Origin: Rhizoctonia solani
Lineage: Eukaryota; Basidiomycota; Agaricomycetes; Cantharellales; Ceratobasidiaceae
DNA: 64,000 bases
Reading direction: 5' to 3'
Assembly (NCBI RefSeq): GCF_016906535.1
Contig: NC_057382.1
Span: 1,550,001-1,614,000, forward strand
Below the pieces are notes generated by a model. That model did no database searches and was not told where the DNA came from. It saw nothing but the letters and a program-made list of their open reading frames with translations. Position 1 is the first letter of the stretch; each line of letters opens with the position of its first letter. The position numbers and the translations under genes were made by a program. Below, in pieces: positions 51,886 to 62,019 of this stretch.

Positions 51886-52201
51886 ATGTCCTTGTTTGGC
51901 TTCCGTAAATGGCCCACGCCCGTAAGTCTTGCCCCGACCCGGTTCATCCCGATCTAACGATAGGACCATGTACTAGATCGCTAAGCCCCTCTGGCCGTTT
52001 GGGATCGCGACGTTGGTAACTTATTACCTCGTTTCTTCTGCTCAGGAGGCTGGAGTTCGGTGTACGTCTCATTGTTCACTCTTGAACAACCAACTATGAT
52101 GCTTATAACATACTCCCCATTGCATTATAGCCGAAGAACACAGGAACAACCCCAAGAACCCATACGCAGCCCAGATTGCAGCAGCCAAGGCCCACCATTA
52201 G
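51886..52201 (+). CDS. Mitochondrial ATP synthase subunit j (Atp18-like)
   Basis: This small inner-membrane subunit of the F1Fo ATP synthase helps stabilise the Fo part. Three exons join in frame: the first gives MSLFGFRKWPTP; the second, PLWPFGIATLVTYYLVSSAQ plus EAGVR, contains the single membrane helix; the third gives EEHRNNPKNPYAAQIAAAKA and ends at a TAG at 52201. Donors are GTAAGT and GTACGT. The protein is about 60 residues, the family's usual size, and the order of FG.R.WPTP, PLWPF, helix and NNPKNP-type tail is diagnostic. A partial direct duplication of its 5' half lies just upstream. The stop is 81 bp from the convergent NIF3-like gene. Confidence 0.85.
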
Positions 52202-52282
52202 CTACACCACATGTCTAGTTGAAAAATAGAATTTTCGCCGAGCGAGTAAATTTTTGTTGATGCGTGCATGCGTGGGAGGGCG

Positions 52283-52739
52283 TTAGAAATCTTCGAGTCT
52301 GTAGACTTCGTACGCGGGCTCTTCGTAAGGGTGTGCCTATCTCTTATTAATTTAGACGGTATCGCGAGTTGGGTTGGGTGTGGAATGGGGACTTGCCTTG
52401 CGTAGCTCCTGGATGACATGCTTGACCGTGTCTGGTCCGCCGGAAACTACAACTTCGGCTTTTTCTTCTTGGACTAATTCGGCTTGGCCTATGTCCCCTA
52501 TGGATGGATTCGCACCCGCCATGGGCCGGAATTGGCCAGTGCCTTGGGAAACGAATGCACATTCTTGGTACAGGCCGATCTGTACATGATCTACATGTGT
52601 ATCCTATATCAGGGTCGAGGAGACATATACTAACCTGGCCAACCGTGCCCAGCTCCTTTGGAACAGATTTAAACAGCGCAGAAAGCACACGTTGGGTTTG
52701 CCCTACAGGAGTAAAGAATACAAGTTTATACCTCGACAT
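52283..52739 (-). CDS. Stand-alone NIF3 insert-domain (COG3323-like) protein
   Basis: The start at 52739 gives MSRYKLVFFTPVGQTQRVLS and ALFKSVPKELGTVGQ. A second exon gives ECAFVSQGTGQFRPMAGANP and a third ends AHPYEEPAYEVYRLEDF at 52283. This matches the small PII/CutA-like domain found as an insert in NIF3 proteins and as a separate protein of about 110 residues in fungi and bacteria; the G-T-G-x-F-R-P and H-P-Y-E-E-P-A-Y motifs are the hallmarks. The biochemical role is not established. It may bind a small ligand or metal, judging from the fold, but that is inference. It converges with the ATP synthase j gene and lies just upstream of the ankyrin gene on the same strand (56 bp apart). Confidence 0.8.
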
Positions 52740-52795
52740 GATATTGGTGGTCGTGGAGGCTAAGATGGATAAATTAAAATGCATTTAGTCAAAAA

Positions 52796-53336
52796 TTAAT
52801 GATTGGTTTCCCTGTCTTGGTCTTCTTCTACGACTTCATCCGTCACACCTTCTTTTATATCGTCCTCGTTGATCTCCATCGCACCAACCATCCATTGTGC
52901 ACCTTCATCCCATTCCACAAGCTCTGCCTCTCCAGCGGTGTTCTCCCGGCCCCGTTTTTGATATCGATCAGTGATGGCTGGGCACCTGCTAGCTTTTGAA
53001 CGGTCGATAGGTGTTTGTTCGTCGCTGCCCAGTGCAGCGGTGTAGATTTTGAATTGTTTGGTTGAGAAGGAGTGACGAGGGGAGAAGCGGGAGAAGGTAG
53101 GTCAGGATATCTATCAGAGCAATTAGCATGCAAATTAAATGTGAGCCGAGAAGAAACTACCCACCATCGTGGCCATTGGCAGAAACCATATGCAGCACCG
53201 TATTTCCATTCTCATCCCTTGCACTCGCAGTAGCCTCAACCCCAAACTTATCCACAAACAGGCGGACATCATCAATATCCCCATACCGACATGACAGAAT
53301 CAAGTCATCATAGTCTTCGTTCGTCGGGCCAGTCAT
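52796..53336 (-). CDS. Yar1-like ankyrin-repeat protein
   Basis: The start at 53336 gives MTGPTNEDYDDLILSCRYGD. The first ankyrin repeat includes DENGNTVLHMVSANGH. After an intron, the second repeat has STPLHWAATNKHLSTVQKL and the third GAGRTPLGEAEL. The C-terminus is acidic and ends at 52798-52796. Size (about 160 residues) and layout match Yar1, a chaperone that binds ribosomal protein Rps3 on its way to pre-40S particles. The call rests on architecture and on the SCRYGD and GNT.LHM segments, not on a diagnostic residue, so another small ankyrin protein remains possible. It is divergent from the splicing-factor gene, with 138 bp between start codons. Confidence 0.7.
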
Positions 53337-53474
53337 CGTGAGTCAAGAGAGCAAATTAGATTCCAAGGCGGAGATGTGGTGGACATAAATTTACTGTTTG
53401 ATAAGATAAGATTCCAGCCTACACAGCCACACTCCACAACCGCATTGGTGGCTGGTCCTAACGACGACACTACC
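53337..53474. promoter_or_regulatory. Shared divergent promoter of Yar1-like and Spp2-like genes
   Basis: A compact 138-bp gap between two start codons facing away must serve both genes. No factor site is claimed. Confidence 0.45.
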
Positions 53475-55002
53475 ATGTCCTCCAACGTCTCGTTCACCGT
53501 TCGTCCGCCACCACGGACGTTCGAAACTGATACCCCTGAGCCATCTCGTCCTGGCTCTGCATCTCCGTCCGATTCAGACGCGCTTCCACGTGCCAGGCCC
53601 AAGAAGAGGCAGTGGGAATCATATACTGCCAATGATAGTAGCGACGAGGATGAACATGATACCAAAGAGATGATCACCGGGTTCGACGCAATGGGTGTAC
53701 AGCGGTAAGTTTACTTCCTACTTGATTGCCCTTAACTCCTCTCCCCTCCCTTTTCTAATTATGAATGAACTGGCACCATTAAACTCACCACCCAGCTCTT
53801 TCCCAGATCAGACGGCAAATCATCCAAACCCGCTGGCCCACTCATAATTCCCGCTCAAAAAAACCGCGATTGGCGCGCAGAGTCGATGGCGCGCAAGCGA
53901 CACCAGATGTATGTTCCCGAGGGAGCAAAAGTCGGTACAGGTGTCGATGGGAGCCAAGGTGGTCTTGGTACCCGAGGGAAGATTAACGACGGACCACAGT
54001 TGAGCGGGCTGATCGTGACCAAGGTCAAGCAGGAGGATGGCGAGGACATCAAGATGGAGGAAGTTGACGTGGAGGTCAAGGAAGAGCAGGATGAGCCGGC
54101 CAAGGAAGAAGAACCGATGGACGAAGACCAGAAGGCACTTCGAGCATTGTTGAGAGGTGAACAAGGGAACGAAGTCAAGCGTGAGATTGCCGCTATTTCT
54201 GTCCAGGACCAGCCTGGAGGATGGGCGCAACCCAAAACGGAAGCGGACGCGTTCAAGGAGGATTTGGCGACGAGGCCGGACGAGGTGAGCCCCCGTTTTT
54301 TATTCACTGTTATTCTACACAACGCTTATACGTCGGGATAGGCAAGTCTAGACGACTACGACCGTGTTCCCATCGAGCTCTTTGGGGAAGCGATGCTCCG
54401 TGGTATGGGCATGGGCAGACCATCCAAAAAGGCCATCAGCCATATATTCCCGAAGCACGCCCCGCCTTGCTCGGTATCGGTGCCAAACCCCGGCCAGTTG
54501 ACGAAGTCGACCAAGGAAAAGGCAAAAAATTCGCCAGGCCGGATAAGCGATATGTACCTATTTTAAAGGTAGAGAGGAACGGGAGCGGGCAGGTAAGTTG
54601 CTAATTATTATTTTTAAAGAGAGCCTGGAGCTCATGATGCATTGGTACGAATAGAGCTCGAGAAGGACGAGCAGGAGTCGAAGTAAATCCCCTCAAAGGG
54701 ACCGGGAGTCAGACCGAAAGGACAGGGATCGACGCGATCGGGATTATGATCGTCGAGACCGAGACCGGGATCGTGATTATGACCGAGACAAGCGTCGGGA
54801 CCGAGACTATGATCGTGACAAGAGGCGAGACTATGACAGTGACCGCGATCGCGACCGAGAAAAGAGGCGGGATCGTGACGACGACAAGGAGAGGAGGCGG
54901 GATTACGATGATAGGGACAGGCGGAGGGATGATGATAGGGACCGAAGACGGGATAGGGATAGGGATGATAGGCGGGATAGGGACAGGGACAGGAGGCGCT
55001 GA
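53475..55002 (+). CDS. Spp2/GPKOW-like G-patch splicing factor
   Basis: Spp2 activates the DEAH helicase Prp2 in the spliceosome. Exon 1 (53475-53704) starts MSSNVSFTVRPPPRTFETD. Exon 2 (about 53806-54284) begins SDGKSSKPAGPLIIPAQKN, has the conserved RDWRAESMARKRHQMY and then an acidic Lys/Glu region. Exon 3 starts ASLDDYDRVPIELFGEAMLR with the G-patch GMGMG, then PYIPEARPALLGIGAKPRP, KKFARPDKRYVP and KVERNGSGQ. The frame moves by one base within exon 3 near an A5 run (54426-54430). The last exon, after another shift near 54670, is an Arg/Asp-rich RD/RS tail of about 100 residues ending at 55002. The simple repeat makes this tail open in several frames on both strands; the RD frame is chosen because it matches splicing-factor tails. 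Confidence 0.75.
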
Positions 55003-55500
55003 TAGAGGGGGATTGCAAGAACTGTCAGTTCCCTGATCTTTTACCGAATGTACTCGCCCGTTGTATTCCAGGTGCCTTGTTTTATATGCAACACCATTTC
55101 GCCGACCTTGGAGGCTTGTTGACACCTTCATCACTGTAATCTCAGTTTGCTTATTCCACGGAAGGTACTTCTGCGAATAAACACGCATAGCTCGAGGGGT
55201 ATTAGTGCTCACGCGCCAAGTCATGTTTGCCTACTTGCTCGCCACTCGATCAACGGCCCCAAACTGCTAGGCTACCCGCTATGTGCGCTCGAATCTTTCC
55301 ACATGCCTCGCTTTTGGCCACGCAGCATTGATATTATTCATGATCACGCGTGCCTTATGATCTGATCCATCGGTCTCGGTCTATGATTGACGTGGATCAT
55401 ACCACGGACGGACAAGCCGACCAGCGTTCGGCTCCGCTCGTATATAACCATAGTTTCCGTCCGTTTTCGCAACCCCCACCCCGATCTAGAAACTCGAACC
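55003..55500. other. Intergenic between Spp2-like and kinesin A
   Basis: The small open frames seen here overlap and show no motif. The last 100 bases before 55501 are CCCACCCCG-rich and are the likely promoter of kinesin A. No gene is supported. Confidence 0.4.
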
Positions 55501-58073
55501 ATGTCTCTTTCCGCTGCTGCAATCTCCAAAAACTATGATGCTTTAGCCCAGTTAATCTCGTCCTGGGTCGAAGCCAATCCCCCCAACAAAGACAGAGAAG
55601 TAAGTGAAGAGTGCAAGGAACGAGCAGTCACGATCGCGCTTCGAACGCGTCCGTTTCTCAAGAGCGAGGGTGAAGGATTGTTGAGTGGTGTACATGCGAG
55701 GGGGAAGAATATGTGGGTGCATGTGCCTAGTTCCAAGGTACGCACCAGTACGTTGCATTTCGGTTATCCCACCTTCATAGCTTGTCCAGTGGAGTGGTCC
55801 AACAATTCAACACAAGCCGTTTGAGGGTGACTTTGCGTTTGGTCCTGAAAGTGCGAGTGAGGAGGTTTATGAGCGGTTGGTCGTCAGACCGGGTGTAAGT
55901 TCACAAACACGTCTACTTAAAAAAAAGGGGGGGGGGTGATTAACTTAGTCTTGGGGTAGATAATAGACACGGTGCTTGGAGGGGGAGTAGGATGTATCCT
56001 TGCGTAAGTAATCTCCAAACTCGATCAAGGCTGGTTTACAAGCTTGTTCAACTCAGATACGGACAAACCGGATCGGGCAAGGTGCGTGTACTGATCAAAC
56101 TCCATCATCCCTGTTAAAATCAGCCCCTCTAACCCTCTGGTTAGACGTACACGATCTCGTCTCTGGAGGAGATTGTTTCACATGACATTTTCCCGGCCGC
56201 TGAATCCTATGCGTCCACTCATTTTGCCAACTTCCCTACTGCCCCAAGGGACGTGTTTGCGGTAGGGATCAGCATGTACGAGTTGCTCGGGAACAAGGTC
56301 ACCGACTTATTGGATAGGGATAGCCCGGAGGTGGATATAGCCGAAGACAAGGTAAGTCCCATGTGAGCGGAAACATAAGGACTATACCTGAATCGAACAG
56401 TTTGGAGGCATCAAAGTATCAGCCAAAGTTATTCCTGTAACTGACGCAGAAGAATTGGCCAAGATGATTGCTACTGCCGTGTCTCATAGGCGAACCTCCA
56501 CAACGCTGAAAAATGAAACGTCTTCTCGCTCGTATGATTTGTCTTTTTCATTGCGTCTGCCTGTTTTCTGACACGCATACAGGCACTGTGTTTTGAATAT
56601 CATTGTCACGAATACTTTGGTCCCGCTGTAGAACCTGGGCGTTTGGTTTTGGTTGATTTGGCAGGCTCAGAGCGCGCGGCGGATAGGACGGCACATACTA
56701 AGGAGTTGATGAATGAGGTTAGTTCTTCGGGTATTCAATACATTCATCATGTTAATTTGGAACCCAGGCTCGACTAATAAACACCTCACTCATGGCCCTG
56801 AAAGATTGTGTCCGGGGTCGTGCATTAGTCGAAGCTGAGCGTTCGAAGAGGGGTGACGGTAACGCCGGATTTCAACATATACCATACAGGCGAGTCGTTG
56901 ACTCTTAGTATGCTCTTGATTGCGATACTAAAGATGACATAGGGGCTCAAAGCTCACACTTGCGCTGAAGGTATTTTACCTCGTATACCCTTCTTGAAAA
57001 ATATCTTGATAGTCAAAAAGCCTGTGTTCGACGTTGAAGCAACCCGCCATTCCAGGACAGTGATCATCGCGCATGTATCCCCGCATTTAGCTGATGCGTC
57101 ACACTCCAGCGTATGTTCTTCGCTCTAAGCATTCTATTTGGTCCGCTCACCATTGTTGATGTAGAATACCCTAACATACATTGCTCCGTTCCACGTAACC
57201 GCGACTTCCCAATCGGCCGCTTCCTCCACAACGTCTCCAGCAACATGGTCAAACGAAGCTTTCCGCACCTGGGTGACTAAAACTTCCTCAAAAATTGATT
57301 CTGAGAAGCTTGTACCATTCGAATCGGGAAAACAAATGTGCGAATTAGAGGAGAGTGTGTTCATACAACGGTGTTTGGACTCCCAAAACGATGGGCTAGA
57401 CAAACCGTTGACAGAAGCTGGTGCAAAAGCGTTTTATGATAAACTATGGGGAATGGTGGGTAAGTATTTTTCTCCGGTCATAGAAGTGGGATGTATACCG
57501 ATTATCGAGATAGTTGAGGCAAAGCGAAATTCACGGCCCGAGGAGCTTCGGACTTTGATGTATAATCCCCCTTCGACCTGGTCGCATTTTCAAGTTAGAG
57601 ATTACATAGAGAAAGAACTTCCTTCGGTTGACCTTGATAAGCTAATGCCTACTATGGCGCCTAACCCGAGGAGGGGAAAGGATTTCATCAACGGCATGGG
57701 TGAGTGCCAGATGTTTTTCTTCCCTAAAGGACGCCCCTAACTGTTATGCATAGGAGAGGCAGAGTTTATCCTCACTGTGACTTCTTCGAACAAAGACGGC
57801 GAGGCTGTGAGTATAGAACATGCAAAGGGCCTTCACACTAAACTATGGAAAATCGAAAGTGAGTCCCCTAAATGACTCACTGGTAGTATTGGCTCTAATA
57901 GTTTGACTGAATTTCCTGAAGACGATACTTGGAACGCGTCTCGTACCGAGGCTTTAACTCAACGGGATCCTAACGGAGGAAATGGTGCATATGATGCATT
58001 CAACGAGGAGCGGCTAAATGACCCCGCCATATATGCACTTGTTTACGGGAGTCAACCCCCCCCCCCTAGCTAG
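55501..58073 (+). CDS. Divergent kinesin motor protein A (kinesin-13-like), tandem copy
   Basis: A kinesin motor, about 600 residues, with at least 15 short exons. The start at 55501 is MSLSAAAISKNYDALAQL. Motor strand 1 is TIALRTRPFLKSEG. The P-loop AYGQTGSGKTYT is split by introns, including a 25-nt microexon at 56057-56081. Switch I appears as LKNETSSR before a THCVLN exon, switch II as LVLVDLAGSERAADR. The following HIPYRGSKLTLALK and EATRHSRTVIIAHVSPH match helix alpha-4 to beta-8 of motors and suggest the kinesin-13 group, which depolymerises microtubules rather than walking. The intron at 56890-56942 uses a GC donor. After the motor comes a segment with FRTWVTKTSSKIDSEKL, CELEESVFIQRCLDSQND, HFQVRDYIEKELPSVDLDKL and FILTVTSSNKDGEAVSIEH that I do not recognise. 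The end, GSQPPPPS, runs over a C11 homopolymer at 58056-58066, so the last residues could be misread. Confidence 0.85.
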
Positions 58074-58786
58074 AAGATTTTAGAGCATAATATAAACGTA
58101 GATTATAACTCAACTACGATCGCGCGAACCATAGTAATATAGCACTTCGTCTAGTTTCAAGAAACTATGTTACTAAAATAGTAGCTTCACGTTTCTGCTA
58201 TAAGCAATTAATGAAGTTCGTCTGTTGCTCTTTTGTTGTGTGTATTCCTATCATTTTGTTATCAGAATGATCTACTAGGTTCTGTGCATGGAAAGACTTC
58301 TGTAGCTACAGCTAGATTAAATGTGGACCTGGCGCTTGGCCGATGAGCTGAGGTCAGCAGGCTCGCTGAACCTGTGCTTACTTGCGCCCCTTGACCATAT
58401 GGGCTCTGTTCTTCTAGTAGGTAGCTTGACCTCGGCAACTAATGATGTGTGCGGATTATGTCTTTCGAACGGTTAGATCTAGCCTATATCTGAAATCTCT
58501 AAGCTTTGTCTTCTGATATTGACACCGCCTAACTTCGATCCGGACTTTTCGTTCCTGAGCTAGAATATGTTACCCGCCTAGAGAGATGTGTTCTGTACTT
58601 CAACTTAGCGCCTTTGTCTATAACACGTCTGTGAAATTTGCTTTGGCCTTCCATACCTGTTGTGCGTGGTGCTTCCCCGATACTTGCACGGTGATTCTAA
58701 CACCTAGCCAGGGTAATCGTGTATAAATACTTGCCATCCACGTAATGTAAACCTGCTGCCTTCCACCAATTGGCCAAGAACACGAT
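58074..58786. other. Spacer between tandem kinesins
   Basis: About 710 bp, AT-rich, without supported genes. It must hold the terminator of kinesin A and the promoter of kinesin B. Confidence 0.45.
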
Positions 58787-61652
58787 ATGTCTCTATCCAT
58801 CACTGCTATCGAGAAAAACCATATCATTTTGTCCAAGCTCATCAGGACCTGGCTCAATGACAACCCTCCTTTTGATTCTGTGCCTGAAGTTACGAGCAGG
58901 GCTGAAAAAAATGCTGAAGAACCCAAACAAGTTGTCACAGTTGCATTACGTACCCGCCCATTTCTTGAGAACGAAGGTGGCGGAAACGGAAAAGAGCTCT
59001 TGCCTGGTGTACACGCTCGAGGCCAAAGGATGTTTGTTCACGTTCCTTCATCAAAGGTACTTACTTCACATAAATGTTCCGAGTGTACCTGGTTCTATAA
59101 CTGCACACAGTGGAACGGTCCAACAATCCAGCACAAGCCTTTTGACAGCGACCTGGCCTTTGGGCCGGAGAGTGGTAGCGAACAAGTATATGAATCACTA
59201 GTAGCGAATCCTGGTGTGAGTGGGCGCATATGATTCACATTATCCTTTCTGAGGATACTGGCTTTCCATAGCTCTTAGAAACAGTTCTGGGTGGCGGAGT
59301 TGGATGTATTCTTGCGTGAGTAGTACTGCGCTCAAACATGAAGGAGAAAATATTCATTCATCATCCAGGTACGGTCAGGTGAGCACGAGGAACCCCAAGG
59401 TATAATGGTATAATTTAGCTTTGATGCCAATTAAATAATCCTAAGACCGGATCCGGCAAGGTGGCTCACTCTCTTGCACAGTATATACTTCGCCGCTTGA
59501 CGCCAGAAATTCTCTAACCACAGACATATACCATATCATCACTCGAAGAGATTATCTCTCGCAGCATTTTTACAAGAGCACAATCTTATGCATCTTCACG
59601 TTTTCCGAACTCCCACATCCCTCCTCAGGATGTGTTCACGGTCGGCATCAGCCTATACGAACTCCTCGGAAACAAGGCGACAGACCTACTCAGTCGAGGC
59701 GAAGTTGGAGACGGGGCGACTGTTGATATTGCTGAGGACAAGGTGGGTTGGTTAAATAATCATCCTGGGTAGTATACGAGTGGAGAACCGTTGGAGGACA
59801 GTTTGGAGAAATACGCGTGTCGGCCAAAATCATACCTGTGACAAGCCCAGAACAATTGGCTGGAATAGTTGCCACTGCCGCGTCCCACCGACGCACTTCC
59901 GCTACCCTCAAGAACGAGACTTCATCCCGGTCGTACGTTCAATGTTTTACTTTATCACCCCTAACTCTCTAAGACTATATTAGACACTGCATATTGAATA
60001 TAATCATTTCAAACAATCTCGTACCATCTTCAGAGCCTGGACGCTTGATGATGGTGGATTTAGCCGGCTCAGAGCGCGCAGCAGATAGATCTGCTCATAC
60101 AAAGGACAGGATGGAAGAAGTGAGTACCTATGTGATTAGCTATTTTCAAGACCAAGCTGATTTCTCTCAAGGCTCGATTGATCAACACCTCCCTCATGGC
60201 TCTGAAAGACTGTGTAAGGGGCCGTGCGTTAGTTGAGGTGGAGCGCTTGAAGAAAGGTGATGGAAAGGTCGGATTTCAGCATATACCCTATAGGTAAGTG
60301 AATTAAGATCCTTTTGATATGGTACTAAGCTTGGTCCAGGAGCTCGAAATTGACACTAGCACTGAAGGTATGTCGTCATACCTGTATACGGCGACATCAG
60401 ATAGAGTTTGATTTGTTGTACAGCCCGTGTTCGATGTTGAAGCTACACGCCATTGCAAAATGGTGGTCATTGCACACGTTTCCCCTCACCTGGCTGATGC
60501 CTCACACTCTAGTGTATGTATTTTCTTCTGGGCGATTGCTTTTCTAGCTACTCAAGAGTATCCTATCCCTTTAGAACACTCTCACATATGTTTCACCGTT
60601 CCGCGTTACTACTGTGTCGACGCCACAAATTACCAACTCTGAAGCATCTCCAATCACATGGTCAAACAATGACTTCCGTACGTGGGTGGAAAAGACATCC
60701 TCCAAGATTAATGCTGTCAAATTGGCTCCCTTCGAGTCTGGAAAGCAAATGTGCGAGCTGGAGGAACAAATGTTTATACAGCGTTGCTTGGAATCGCAGA
60801 AAGATGAGCTGGTGGGAACGAGCAAGGCACTTACTGAAAAAGGTGCCAAAGCATTTTATGATAAGTTATGGGGGATGATCGGTGAGCAATTCTGATGTAT
60901 TCCGGAGCAAGTCTGATAATACCTCATGCTTAGTCGTGGCTAAGCAAAACGCTCGACCCGAGGAGCTCCGCACATTGGCGTACAATCCTCCCTCCATGTG
61001 GTCACACTTTCAAGTTAGAGACTATATTGAGAAGGAGCTACCTTCGGTCGATCTCGGAAAACTCGTGCCAACTCTAGTCCCTAACCCTCGTCGTGGGAGG
61101 GACTTTATTCAAGACATGGGTATGTTTCAAGAATCTGTGATACCTGCTGTCTTATTCTGCATGTAGGTGAGGCTGAGTTTATCCTCACTATGACCTCTTC
61201 GAATAAAGAAGGAGAAACTATTGCCGTACAAGAAGCAAAGGCACTCCACACCAAGTTATGGAAGATTGAAAGTAAGTATTATGCTGAGCTCCTTTTTATA
61301 ATAGACTCAAACAATTGAAGACGATACATGGAATGCAACTCGCGCGACAACCCTTACACAACGACAGGATCCAAATGCGGGCACGGGAATGGACGATATA
61401 TTCCAATTTCTGGACGGACAGCTCGATAACCCTATGGTGTATGGCCCGGGCGCTAGCGGCAAAGCTGACAATACGATCCCGCCTAGTACTACTTCTCTCT
61501 TATTTATGGACAATACACCAGAGGGCATAGCAAGGCGCGATGAGCATATACGGCGATCTCAAGCACAATTCGAAGCCCAGAAGGCGATGCTAGAGCGTGA
61601 GAAGGCTATACTTGAGCAATGGAGAAAAGAACACACCGAAGGCGATAATTAA
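58787..61652 (+). CDS. Divergent kinesin motor protein B (kinesin-13-like), tandem copy
   Basis: A tandem paralogue of kinesin A with the same exon order. The start at 58787 is MSLSITAIEKNHIILSKLIR. Motor strand 1 is TVALRTRPFLENEGG. The P-loop AYGQTGSGKTYT is carried by two microexons of 10 nt (59369-59378) and 15 nt (59446-59460) plus flanking exons; copy A uses one 25-nt exon there. Switch II is MVDLAGSERAADRSAH. The alpha-4 segment after an ordinary GT donor is GSKLTLALK. The post-motor region matches copy A (FRTWVEKTSSKINAVKL, HFQVRDYIEKELPSVDLGKL, LTMTSSNKEGETI). Unlike copy A it ends in a charged, coiled-coil-like tail (QFEAQKAMLEREKAILEQW) to EGDN at 61652. I followed the main exons without an obvious frameshift. 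Confidence 0.85.
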
Positions 61653-62019
61653 ACATATAACGGCCGGCCGGTGTGTTCTACCGGTAACCCGACCCAATTT
61701 TAATTTAGATTTTCTACTATCACTGTCCAGTATTCTTGACGAGACCGAGGAGGTTCATGGGGCCTGAAATCATTACATGTAATGCCGTAGTAAACGTGTA
61801 TATATTACTACACGTCTGCAACTGAAATTTGAATAAGGAGGCTGATTCGCGGTATTTAGACTAAAGTTTTATGCGCCGGCAGCCAGTAATGCCTAAGCTG
61901 TGTATGTCGGCACATAATCAATGTTGCCAAGCTTGTGAGGTCGTGGAACTCCTCATTGGCTAGGTATAAGAGCATGAAGGCTTGTGCTCGATATTTGTGT
62001 CCCTCGACTCCCCAGCAAA
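61653..62019. other. Intergenic between kinesin B and aspartic protease
   Basis: No gene is supported. It is a short spacer with the promoter and 5' UTR of the following gene. Confidence 0.4.

Noticed and set aside
54709..55224. Minus-strand Pro/Ile-rich frame opposite the Spp2 tail
   Set aside because: It is the antisense of the RD-repeat and has no domain or splice context.
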